Assembly: GCF_002368035.1 (NCBI RefSeq)
Contig: NZ_AP018222.1
Location: 3,016,534 to 3,080,533 of the forward strand
From: Nostoc linckia NIES-25
GTDB lineage: Bacteria > Cyanobacteriota > Cyanobacteriia > Cyanobacteriales > Nostocaceae
Length of the DNA: 64,000 nucleotides
Direction: 5' to 3'
Positions 11,101-18,008 of the stretch are shown one piece after another. The notes below the pieces were generated by a model. It worked only from the letters and a program-made list of their open reading frames with translations, made no database searches and was not told the DNA's origin. The translations under genes were made by a program, and so were the position numbers. The number at the start of each line of letters is the position of its first letter. The stretch's first letter is position 1.

Positions 11101-11156
11101 TGGCTGCTAAAGGTCATTATTACTACTTGTATCATCAACAAGAAGTAAACTTATGA
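8148..11156 (+). CDS. Type I secretion ABC transporter with cNMP-binding-like and C39-like domains
   Basis: 1002 residues in order: a cyclic-nucleotide-binding-like domain (about 20-150; LKLLQPGEIIGEIGLL), a linker, a peptidase C39-like domain (about 282-415; GELNSTFACFQMLAKH), a six-helix transmembrane domain (about 430-725) and an ATPase domain with Walker A GQSGSGKST, signature LSGGQ, Walker B LLVLDEATSALD and switch His in FITHR. This is the inner-membrane engine of a type I secretion system. The C39 catalytic Cys position reads Ser and the His position reads Asn (YGDNFAVL), so this is a non-cleaving C39-like domain as in HlyB. The Arg-containing PRxA signature of the cNMP pocket is also missing (PCETA). 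A HlyD partner follows in the same direction. Confidence 0.92.
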   Translation: MTYIKNTFPEFLTTIEGFDRLPDEAIANVSQQLQAWRYRLGQKIIGKESPPQQITIIYEGQVRLLGYEPQTQIPTTLKLLQPGEIIGEIGLLREIPCETAIASTEVVGLTLSAAVYFQLLESYPAFAEARKNRSNLVEVFDILGAYWQKQAIATLNLKELTQTALQDAAIQYVNPGKTSFTQLDSGRVWFFSGGGTVSNFAAGDRLEPEDDRDKIHVSGQTPARLLGLNPSTLILQDTRQLELAVSDTQPPSQEELDIPYASDEIVLSQTTGQASNNSGKRIKYPFFGGKGELNSTFACFQMLAKHLEMPFRREVVRRILNEQIKRQGNISFPALAYLSELIGLKAQLVDLPVASVTRIPTPALIRYGDNFAVLYETDANTIVVGVPSQGIVRCKPAQFVEQLDTDPNNFPPQVRVLLLSATKETPQERFGLRWFLPYLSRYRRVLIEVFIASFFVQLAALANPLVVQLIIDKVITQNSIGTLHILGLLLLVVGLFEAVLTTLRTYLFVDTTNRIDMGLGSQIIDHLLRLPLRYFERRPVGELSTRINELENIRQFLTGTALTVGLDALFSLVYIGVMLIYSWQLTLVGLSTIPVFVVITLVASPTISRQLRSKAERNSETQSYLVEVMSGIQTVKAQNIELRSRFSWQERYARYVSAGFKTVVTSTLANSTSNFLNKLSSLLVLWVGAYLVLQQQLTLGELIAFRIISGYVTSPILRLAQLWQSFQETALSIERLSDIVDTPEEAETDRYNIPLPAITGAVKYENVSFRFGTTGPLQLSNVNLEFPPGKFVGIVGQSGSGKSTMMKLLLRLYETESGRILIDGYDIAKVELYSLRRQIGVVPQETLLFDGTVQENIALTNPDATTEEIIQAAQVACAHEFIMNLPNGYNTRVGERGSALSGGQRQRIAIARSVLQRPKLLVLDEATSALDYPTERQICLNLARAFKGNTVFFITHRLNTVSNADIIVVMDNSRVIEKGSHQELMAAKGHYYYLYHQQEVNL

Positions 11157-11293
11157 GCATGAATCAGAATTCAAGAGTCAGAATTCAGCAATAACCGTAG
11201 GGTGGGCACTGACATCCATAAATAGTGCCTACCCTACAACAATCAAACTCTAATTTTCAATCCAAAATTCAAAATCCAAAATCCAAAATCACC

Positions 11294-12862
11294 ATGACTC
11301 AACTTAATGGAAATCATACCAACGGTAATTATAAAAACGGAGCCAAACAAGATTCGCCAGTTGTGACAAAACAACAGAAAGCTGCTCCAGAATCCTTAAT
11401 TAAATCAACTCCTCAGGAGTTTGAACAATCCGTTATTTTACGCCAATCTCCACTATGGTCGCGTACAATTATGGTGACCTTAATGGCCTTAGCATGTTTT
11501 GGAATTGCTTGGGCTTATTTTGCCAAAATTGAGCAAGTAGTACCAGCAACAGGGCAATTAAAACCCGAAGGAACAGTCAAAGATGTTCAGGCTCCTGTCA
11601 GTGGAGTAGTCAAATCACTTTATGTCAAAGATGGACAAGAAGTTAAGCAAGGAGATTTGCTACTAACTTTCGATTCCATTGCCTCTGTTGCTGAATTAAA
11701 TTCTTTGAATAAAATTCGTGTAGCATTAACAAAAGAAAACCAAATTTATCGGCGACTGTTGGGAGCAAGTACCGCCACTGCATCAGAACTATTATTTTTG
11801 CGCGGTAACTTGCCTCCAGAAACCTCTTTTTTATTGAAAAGTCGGGCAGCCTTAGTAGCAGAAAATGATTTATTGCGGACTCAATTAAGAAACTCAGGTC
11901 AAAATTATGCACTGGGAATTGATGAACAGCAGCGTCTACTAGCTGCCAAACAAGAATTAGATTCTCGTTCAGCTGCGGCGCGGTTTGAAGTAGAAAAAAT
12001 CAGAAAACAAGTAACTCAAACTCAAGTTAAATTGGAAGATAGTAAATCAAGTTTAGCTATTCAACAAAGAATTTTAGATAAATTAAAAATACTATCAGAA
12101 GAAGGTGGCATTTCTCAGCTTCAGTATCTCAACCAACAACAAGAAGTACAAAACCGTACAGCCGAAGTAGCGCAGTTAGGGGAAGAGATCAAACGCCTCC
12201 AGTTCGATATTGAGAAAGGGCAAGAAGAGGTAAGCAATACAGTAGCTATCACTGACAAAAACGTTTTGGATAAAATAGCTGACAACAAAAAACGTATTGC
12301 CGAAATCGATAGCCAATTCATGAAAGTTGTACTAGATAACGAGCAACGTTTAGCAGATATAAATAGTAAAATCTCCCAATCAGAGTTAAACGTCAAATAT
12401 CAAGAACTCCGCGCACCGGTGTCCGGAACAGTTTTTGATTTGCAAGCAAAAAACCCCGGATTTGTAGCGAATCCAACTACAAAACTGATGCAAATTGTAC
12501 CCAATGAAAAATATATAGGTGAGGTTTTCATCACCAACAAAGATATCGGTTTTGTGCGAAAAGGGATGAAAGTAGATGTCAGAATTGACTCCTTCCCTTA
12601 CAGTGAATTTGGCGACATTAAAGGTGAAGTATCCGGAATAGGTTCAGATGCATTACCGCCAGATCAAACACATCAGTTTTATCGATTCCCAGCTAAAATT
12701 TCTTTGGATAAACAATCCTTAGTTATTAAGGGCAAAAACGTCACATTACAGTCAGGGATGTCTATCAGTGCTAATATCAAAGTGCGCGAAGAACGAACTG
12801 TCTTAAGTCTGTTCACTGAGTTATTTACCAAGCAAGTCGATACTCTTAAAGAGGTGCGTTAA
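11294..12862 (+). CDS. HlyD-family periplasmic adaptor of the type I secretion system
   Basis: 522 residues from the chosen ATG. An upstream in-frame start at 11225 would add residues translated from an intergenic AAAATCC-type repeat, so it is rejected. There is a cytoplasmic N-terminus, one membrane helix (TIMVTLMALACFGIAWAYF), a lipoyl/barrel-sandwich half (VQAPVSGVVKSLYVKDGQEV), a long coiled coil, the second lipoyl half (YQELRAPVSGTVFDL) and a beta-barrel C-terminal domain. It would link the ABC exporter 137 bases upstream to a TolC-type outer membrane channel, which is not encoded in this window. Confidence 0.9.
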   Translation: MTQLNGNHTNGNYKNGAKQDSPVVTKQQKAAPESLIKSTPQEFEQSVILRQSPLWSRTIMVTLMALACFGIAWAYFAKIEQVVPATGQLKPEGTVKDVQAPVSGVVKSLYVKDGQEVKQGDLLLTFDSIASVAELNSLNKIRVALTKENQIYRRLLGASTATASELLFLRGNLPPETSFLLKSRAALVAENDLLRTQLRNSGQNYALGIDEQQRLLAAKQELDSRSAAARFEVEKIRKQVTQTQVKLEDSKSSLAIQQRILDKLKILSEEGGISQLQYLNQQQEVQNRTAEVAQLGEEIKRLQFDIEKGQEEVSNTVAITDKNVLDKIADNKKRIAEIDSQFMKVVLDNEQRLADINSKISQSELNVKYQELRAPVSGTVFDLQAKNPGFVANPTTKLMQIVPNEKYIGEVFITNKDIGFVRKGMKVDVRIDSFPYSEFGDIKGEVSGIGSDALPPDQTHQFYRFPAKISLDKQSLVIKGKNVTLQSGMSISANIKVREERTVLSLFTELFTKQVDTLKEVR

Positions 12863-12902
12863 CTTGTAGTAGAATACAGAATTCAGAATTCAGAATTTAT
12901 GA

Positions 12903-12930
12903 GTAGGGGCGTACAGATGTACGCCCCTAC
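12903..12930. terminator. Strong hairpin after the HlyD gene
   Basis: GTAGGGGCGTACA and TGTACGCCCCTAC form a perfect 13-bp stem with a two-base loop, 40 bases after the stop codon. The following bases (TGCTGTTGTT) are only moderately T-rich, so it may equally be an interspersed palindromic repeat. Confidence 0.55.
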
Positions 12931-12988
12931 TGCTGTTGTTATAAACTTTAAAGAACTTGAGATTTATAGTAGAGGACATAAGCTGACT

Positions 12989-13195
12989 TTATTGGTGTTA
13001 ACTTAACGTAAAACTGCTGTCCCGCAAGGAACTGAAGTTCCTTGCTAATAGCGAAAGTCATCTGAAGATGACTGGGTATACCCAAAAATTTTTAGTCATC
13101 TTTAGATGACTTTAACTTTTAGCCTGGAACTTTAGTTCTAGGCGGGTGAGAAAGCCAACAGTTAAGTCAGTTGTAACTTAAGTTGACACCAATAA
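12989..13195. mobile_element. Non-autonomous palindromic element (207 bp) related to repeats around the IS200-like pseudogene
   Basis: The ends TTATTGGTGTTAACTTAA and, reverse complemented, TTATTGGTGTCAACTTAA form ~28-base inverted repeats with four mismatches. A 10-base direct repeat ATAAGCTGAC lies at the left (12978-12987) and right (13192-13201) borders. Inside are stem-loops: GGAACTGAAGTTCC, AGTCATCTGAAGATGACT, AGTCATCTTTAGATGACT. The block at 13092-13145 (TTTAACTTTTAGCCTGGAA, then AGGCGG) recurs at 23467-23522 next to the transposase pseudogene. Confidence 0.6.
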
Positions 13196-13261
13196 GCTGA
13201 CGTAAAATCCAAACAAGAACAGAATTTTAAGCTTATTGCCTGTTACCTGCTATATTCCAAG

Positions 13262-14245
13262 TCATTTTGCTTGAAACATCAAATACGTCCCTCCTAAGCC
13301 TTCGACAATTGTACGTGTATTAGCAATCATCATTTTTTGATAAGTATCTGCTTCGCTTCCAGCTTCTCCAAGTCCCTCAGAATAAAGCCCCCTCTCAGAA
13401 ATTTGCACATCAGCTTCTCTAGCCACAGATTGAATTAAATTAGGGTTTATTGCTACCTCAGGAAAAATAGTTGGCACTTTAGCCTGTTTAATATTTTTAG
13501 CTAAATTGTTTACCCGTAGAGTTGTCAGTTTTTCTTGAGTGCGAATACCTTCCATTCCCCCTGCCAATGAAATACCGTATGCTTTAGCATAATAACCAAA
13601 TGCATCAGAGGTAGTAACTAGCTTGCGTTGTTTGGTGGGAATACTGGCAATTGTTGATTTAATCCAGTTATCTAGTTGAGTGAGTTCATTTCTAATCTTT
13701 TTGGTATTACTTGTATAAAGCTCTGCATCGCTAGATGGTAATTTCTTCAGGTTACTATTGATGACTTCTACCATTGCGATCGCATTCTTAGTATTATGCC
13801 AAATATGAGGATCGCTGACCCTTTTACCACCTTGGATAAATTTTTGTGGCTTAGATAGTGCAACTTGAGCAACGGCTATTTTTGGTGCAGAATTTTTAGT
13901 CCTTTTAATTAATTCGATCGCATTTGGCTCAAAATTGTAACCAGTATAGAGAATCAGATTAGCTTCCTCAATAGCTTTACGATCTTCCGGCTTTAGTTTA
14001 TAAACTTTTGGATTGGCGGTAGGGGAAATCAAACAAGTGAGGTTAACTGTATTCTCTGCAATTTGTCTGGTTAAGTCGCAAAGTACGCTTGTAGTTGCTA
14101 CGACTCGCGGAAGATTTTCATTTACCTCGGCGGTAGTCTGAGTAAATGTAGTTCTTACAGCTTGATTCCCACATCCAACAAATCCAACTGTAAATACAAC
14201 AAGAATAGCTCGTAATAAATTATTTTTTGGTGATTTTTTTGACAT
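13262..14245 (-). CDS. ZnuA/TroA-like metal ABC transporter substrate-binding lipoprotein, divergent binding site
   Basis: 327 residues with a signal sequence ending in a lipobox-like FVGC. The body fits cluster A-I metal-binding proteins for Zn/Mn uptake: VVATTSVLCDLTRQIA, LILYTGYNFEPNAIELI, DPHIWHNTKNAI, DAFGYYAKAYGI and a C-terminal GSEADTYQKMM. Of the usual four metal ligands only the His of DPHIW is clearly kept. The first DPH motif reads NPK, the His/Glu before DAF reads Ser, and the Asp near LYSEGLG is Glu. An RBS (AGGAG) lies 6 bases before the ATG. No permease or ATPase gene is adjacent. A possible Zur/Fur operator lies just upstream. Metal specificity cannot be told from sequence. 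Confidence 0.85.
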   Translation of the reverse strand: MSKKSPKNNLLRAILVVFTVGFVGCGNQAVRTTFTQTTAEVNENLPRVVATTSVLCDLTRQIAENTVNLTCLISPTANPKVYKLKPEDRKAIEEANLILYTGYNFEPNAIELIKRTKNSAPKIAVAQVALSKPQKFIQGGKRVSDPHIWHNTKNAIAMVEVINSNLKKLPSSDAELYTSNTKKIRNELTQLDNWIKSTIASIPTKQRKLVTTSDAFGYYAKAYGISLAGGMEGIRTQEKLTTLRVNNLAKNIKQAKVPTIFPEVAINPNLIQSVAREADVQISERGLYSEGLGEAGSEADTYQKMMIANTRTIVEGLGGTYLMFQAK

Positions 14246-15067
14246 CCTTATCTCCTACTGGATGCATAAAAAAGATAATCATTATTATTTAAGAATTCAG
14301 AATTCTGAATTCAGCAAACAACGTTTTTGCAAGCAAAATGTAGCTTTACGCGACGGGCTGCAAAACTGCTAAAGGTAAAAGCACCAAGATACGAGGCGAT
14401 GCTAGGGTGTCTCTCTGGTAGAAAATATAGTGCAGTCTCTTACCATCTGCATCAAGCAACTATACCATTGTGCTGATATGCCGTCAAAATGGCAAATAGA
14501 TTAGGGAAAGGAACATAGTGATGGTGGGGCGTATCGCTCGTATAGGCTCAATAAAGCAAAGCATGTCGTGAATCTAAGGCAATTGTAGCTGTGCTTTGAT
14601 CGGGTGTGGATATGTATTTGTTACAAAATTGCTAAATTGGCGATTTTTAACCATTAATCAATTGCTGCTGCTTCCTGAAAAAAAGCTATATTTAGGAAAA
14701 GCTAGCGATCGCCAACTAATATGGATATTCGCGAAAAACTGAAGCCTGTTGTAGAGCAGCTTAATGAATCCTAACTCCAGAAGCAATCAGACGAACCTTT
14801 ATTTGATAGCAGTATTGGAATTGTAATATATAAGATTGTAGTTAAAAAAATAAAAAGGTTTTTATACAATTTACCTTTTAGTCCATTAGAGTTCTAAATT
14901 CTTTGTTCTTCATATAAAGCTTCTACTTGATTGCGTACAAAACTCCCTCTCAAGTCCAAAACACCGATTCCCCAGCCCCCACTCCCCATACACCTAAATA
15001 CCTTCAAAAATCAAAGCAGATTACTTGTAGAATAACTCCTCAAAGCTGACATTATTCAAAATAAACG
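14246..15067. other. 0.8-kb region with no confirmed gene; possible gene remnant at 14721-14897
   Basis: An AATTCAG/AATTCTG palindromic repeat lies near 14294. At 14721 an ATG opens MDIREKLKPVVEQLNES and stops at codon 18 (TAA); the same frame then runs on to 14897, so this may be a decayed small gene. It follows a HIP1-like site, and no RBS is clear. The rest looks non-coding. Confidence 0.35.
14270..14290 (-). promoter_or_regulatory. Candidate Zur/Fur-type operator upstream of the metal-binding lipoprotein
   Basis: ATAATCATTAT (14275-14285) is a perfect palindrome around one base. Its arms extend in AT-rich DNA with 9 of 10 pairs matching, counting perfect pairs only up to the flanking A/T run. 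It sits about 30 bases before the start codon, resembling the AT-rich TGATAATNATTATCA-type boxes bound by Zur in cyanobacteria. Prediction by eye only. Confidence 0.4.
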
Positions 15068-15403
15068 ATGGTAATTTTAGTTGTTACAATTAACACCTTA
15101 ATTTCGTTGATACTACTCTATATTGCTTTGCGGGTGTGGCAACTTAAGCAGCGATTAGCATCTGTAGCAGATAGCTTAACTGCCTATGAAATTTGTACCC
15201 ATGCAACACTGCATCAAGCACCGGAAAATATTTATCTCAATCAGCAGAATATTTATAACTTACGGCAGAGAAACCAAGCATTAAAGATACAAATTCAACA
15301 AGTGCAGCAAATTATCAGTCTGATTGTGCTAGGGCGGCAAATCTGGCAGCGTTATTTTCGTAGACCAGAGTTAACGCCTCACAAAACAAGATTCATAAAA
15401 TGA
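15068..15403 (+). CDS. Small conserved membrane protein with coiled coil
   Basis: 111 residues. The N-terminal hydrophobic segment VILVVTINTLISLILLYIAL is a single membrane anchor. It is followed by a Gln-rich amphipathic stretch (RQRNQALKIQIQQVQQIISL) likely to form a coiled coil, and a basic tail. The ATG follows an AT-rich leader without a strong RBS. It resembles cyanobacterial proteins of unknown function; the role is not known. Confidence 0.65.
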   Translation: MVILVVTINTLISLILLYIALRVWQLKQRLASVADSLTAYEICTHATLHQAPENIYLNQQNIYNLRQRNQALKIQIQQVQQIISLIVLGRQIWQRYFRRPELTPHKTRFIK

Positions 15404-15530
15404 GTTAATCAACAAAAGCTGACAATTGAGCAAATCCTAAGCCAGAAGTCAAAATTCACAGCAAAATTATGACTTCTGAATTCTGAGAATAAAAGCAACA
15501 TTTGTGGCTGATATTTTGTCAGGATAGTAA

Positions 15531-15674
15531 CAGGACTTACGCAAAAGATAACGAAAGTAGCGGTAATACCCTGCGGGTTCGCTCTTAGCGTTCTCGCAGA
15601 GTAGCCGCTGTGCGTCTACATGAATTACCGCAACGCTTGAATAAGGTTTTCAGTCACATATTGCGTAAGTCCTG
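15531..15674. mobile_element. MITE with 14-bp perfect TIRs and 5-bp target duplication
   Basis: CAGGACTTACGCAA at 15531-15544 and its exact reverse complement TTGCGTAAGTCCTG at 15661-15674 bound a 144-bp element. The flanks show the direct repeat AGTAA (15526-15530 and 15675-15679), the mark of transposition. The interior contains a nested GC-rich repeat (CCCTGCGGGTTCGC). No coding capacity; a transposase must act in trans. Confidence 0.85.
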
Positions 15675-15881
15675 AGTAAGTAGAAGGCAGCTATGCTGAA
15701 GGCAGAAGGTAGAAGCTAATTTCCATCGGGTTTTAAACTTTTGTATTTTAAATTTAAGCCCCAGTCTGCTCAATTGAGGTGCTAGCTGGATTTTCACCGT
15801 GCTACATATAGATAAAATTGTTTAAGTCTTACAAGGGGGAAAAACCCACCTAAAATGGGTTTTAAGGAGAGAAGCAACAAA

Positions 15882-16232
15882 ATGTCTAATAATCGTTCTG
15901 GAATATTTATTGGTGGTTTGATGGTGGGAGCTACCATTGGCGCTTTAGCCGGTTTACTCGCCGCTCCACGCACAGGGCGCGAAACGCGTAAAATACTCAA
16001 AAAATCTGCCAATGCTATCCCAGAATTGGCAGAAGATATATCAACTAGCGTGCAAATCCAGGCAGATCGTCTTTCTGCTAGCGCACTGCGAAACTGGGAT
16101 GAAACTTTAGATAGATTAAAGGAAGCGATCGCCGCAGGTGTAGATGCTAGTCAGCGAGAAAGCCAAGTCTTGAAGCGGCAAACATCTGTCGAGGACTCAG
16201 ATTCTCTTCCCCAGCAATTAGAACGCTTATAG
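15882..16232 (+). CDS. YtxH domain small membrane protein
   Basis: 116 residues from the ATG at 15882, which follows AAGGAGAG; an earlier in-frame ATG at 15855 overlaps a small hairpin (CCCACC/TGGGT) and has no RBS. The glycine-rich membrane segment GIFIGGLMVGATIGALAGLLAAP followed by RTGRETRK is the classic YtxH signature, then a helical, likely coiled-coil tail. YtxH proteins are associated with general stress in Firmicutes; the cyanobacterial role is unknown. It is 18 bases upstream of a DUF948 gene, the usual partner, so the two probably form an operon. Confidence 0.85.
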   Translation: MSNNRSGIFIGGLMVGATIGALAGLLAAPRTGRETRKILKKSANAIPELAEDISTSVQIQADRLSASALRNWDETLDRLKEAIAAGVDASQRESQVLKRQTSVEDSDSLPQQLERL

Positions 16233-16250
16233 CTTATAAATTATCTAACC

Positions 16251-16790
16251 GTGATTGAACCCCTGTTTTGGTTGGGATTTTCGTTACTCTTAGTCGCCAC
16301 AAGCTTAACTGCGGTTTTAGTGGCGGCCATACCGGCTTTGCAGGAGTTAGCACGCGCAGCCCGGAGTGCAGAAAAGCTATTTGATACACTTTCACGAGAA
16401 TTACCACCGACCCTAGATGCTATCCGCGTCACTGGTTTAGAAATCACTGACTTAACTGATGATGTCAGTCAAGGTGTAAAAAGTGCCAGTCAAGTTGTTC
16501 AACAAGTTGACCAAAGCCTTGATACTGCGAGAATTCAGGCTCAAAATTTACAAGTAAGTACGCGCAGCATCGTGGTTGGCGTCAAAGCAGCTTGGAGAAA
16601 CTTCACGCGCCAAAAACCAACAAGACGGATGAGCGATCGTCTGGCCGGCAATGAAAAACCAGCACTCACGTTGCGAGAACGAGAAGTGTTGAGACAAGAC
16701 AATCACCGCATCAAACCAGAAGCTTATCGCGCCAATGACAGTTACAACGACGCTGCTAGCTGGGAAACAGATTTTGATGATGAAGAGTGA
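16251..16790 (+). CDS. DUF948-type membrane protein
   Basis: 179 residues from a GTG start. An N-terminal membrane helix (PLFWLGFSLLLVATSLTAVLVAAI) is followed by a long helical region with heptad-like spacing (LTDDVSQGVKSASQVVQQVDQSL), a basic patch (RQKPTRRMSDR) and an acidic end. The layout fits DUF948/YtxG proteins, which occur beside YtxH. It lies 18 bases after the YtxH gene with no terminator between, so co-transcription is likely. Function unknown. Confidence 0.75.
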   Translation: MIEPLFWLGFSLLLVATSLTAVLVAAIPALQELARAARSAEKLFDTLSRELPPTLDAIRVTGLEITDLTDDVSQGVKSASQVVQQVDQSLDTARIQAQNLQVSTRSIVVGVKAAWRNFTRQKPTRRMSDRLAGNEKPALTLREREVLRQDNHRIKPEAYRANDSYNDAASWETDFDDEE

Positions 16791-16844
16791 ATTATAAATT
16801 GGGCTTGGGCATTGGGCATCGGAAGAGGACAAGGGGAAAGGGGT

Positions 16845-16900
16845 AAGGGGAAAGATTAAATTTATTCCTTTTCCCTTTTCCCTTTAACCTTTTCCCCTGC
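16845..16900. repeat. 56-nt interspersed repeat, copy 1
   Basis: The stretch starting AAGGGGAAAGATTAAATT and ending CTTTTCCCCTGC is identical over 56 bases to 24237-24292. Its purine-rich and pyrimidine-rich halves can fold into a hairpin, and it sits just past the DUF948 stop, so it may also act as a terminator. Confidence 0.85.
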
Positions 16901-17043
16901 TCCCCTGCCCAATGCCCAAAAACACTTTGCTTTGATGCCTAAGATTAGAGTAAAGTAAACAAGTGTAAAGAAGTATGATTTTTCCAGTACTCTTTTAAAA
17001 CAACTTGTTCACTTTTACCTTTGATATTTCTATAAAAACGTTC

Positions 17044-17850
17044 ATGCAGTCTTGTTTTTGGCGACGACTCCTGGTATCCATTGCAGTATTTTTCCTGGCT
17101 GGGTCAATTTGGGTGATGCATTCTCCTCCAGCGCTGGCTTATGACAATCCTGACTTGCTCCCAAAAACCTTTACCCCAGTTGTAGACTTAGCTAAATCTC
17201 TCCCTGAACTACAAGAAGAAAAACTTGTCAAAGATTTAGAGCAGTTTGAAGCCGATACCGGCTGGAAATTACGAGTATTGACTCAGTATGACCGCACACC
17301 CGGTCGGGCAGTGATTAATTATTGGGGCTTAGATGATAAAAGTATTTTGCTAGTTGCTGATTCTCGTGGCGGTAACATCCTGAGCTTTAGTGTCGGCGAT
17401 GCTGTTTACGAACTTTTACCCCGGACTTTTTGGATAGAACTGCAAACCAGGTTCGGCAATTTGTACTTTGTACGCGAACAAGGCGAAGACCAAGCCATTT
17501 TGCAAGCCTTAGAATCTGTTAAAGGCTGTTTACTCAAAGGTGGTTGCAATGTCGTCCCCGGACTGCCGCGAGAACAGTGGATTCTCACCTTGATTACTTC
17601 AGTGATTGGTGGGATAATTTGCGGATTTGCAGCTCAACCTCGCGAACAAGGGCAAGTCTTTGCTTGGCAATGGGCTTTAATTTTTTCTCCTTTGTGGGGA
17701 ATCTTATTTATTGCCTTTGGTATTGGCCCAGTAGTGACACGTACAAACGACTGGTTACCTCTAGTTCGGAATATTTCTGGGTTTCTGATTGGCGTCTTAG
17801 TTGCTTATCTATCTCCTGTTTTCAGTCGGCCTTCTTCCACTAACGAGTGA
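17044..17850 (+). CDS. TPM-domain protein with signal peptide and C-terminal membrane helices (thylakoid/Psb32-like group)
   Basis: 268 residues from ATG 17044; a TTG at 17005 is a poorer start. The N-terminus is a signal peptide (RRLLVSIAVFFLAGSIW, cleavage after PPALA). Then comes a TPM domain of ~150 residues (VVDLAKSLPELQEEKLVKDL, WGLDDKSILLVADSRGGN, FSVGDAVYELLP), known in plants (TLP18.3) and cyanobacteria (Psb32) to act in photosystem II repair or as a phosphatase. A Cys pair (CLLKGGC), the PGLPREQW motif and about three membrane helices follow. The domain faces the lumen or periplasm. Assignment to Psb32 itself is uncertain. Confidence 0.75.
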   Translation: MQSCFWRRLLVSIAVFFLAGSIWVMHSPPALAYDNPDLLPKTFTPVVDLAKSLPELQEEKLVKDLEQFEADTGWKLRVLTQYDRTPGRAVINYWGLDDKSILLVADSRGGNILSFSVGDAVYELLPRTFWIELQTRFGNLYFVREQGEDQAILQALESVKGCLLKGGCNVVPGLPREQWILTLITSVIGGIICGFAAQPREQGQVFAWQWALIFSPLWGILFIAFGIGPVVTRTNDWLPLVRNISGFLIGVLVAYLSPVFSRPSSTNE

Positions 17851-17861
17851 AGAGTGCTGAA

Positions 17862-17896
17862 TTATGAGTTATGAGTTATGAGTTATGAGTTATGAG
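17862..17896. repeat. Heptamer array TTATGAG x5
   Basis: Five exact tandem copies of TTATGAG, followed within ~20 bases by an AACTCC-rich stretch (17908-17960) that is roughly its inverse complement. The pair can fold into a long hairpin after the TPM gene. Confidence 0.85.
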
Positions 17897-18008
17897 TGGT
17901 AAGTTCTAACTCCAACTCCTAACTCTTAACTCCAAACTCCAAACTTCTAACTCCTAACTCTCTTAAACTGATAAGCTGAAAGCTAAACATTTGAAAAGCT
18001 CAACAACA

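Noticed and set aside
11225..11293. Upstream extension of the HlyD gene
   Set aside because: The extra residues translate the AAAATCC intergenic repeat, and the ATG at 11294 gives a normal N-terminus.
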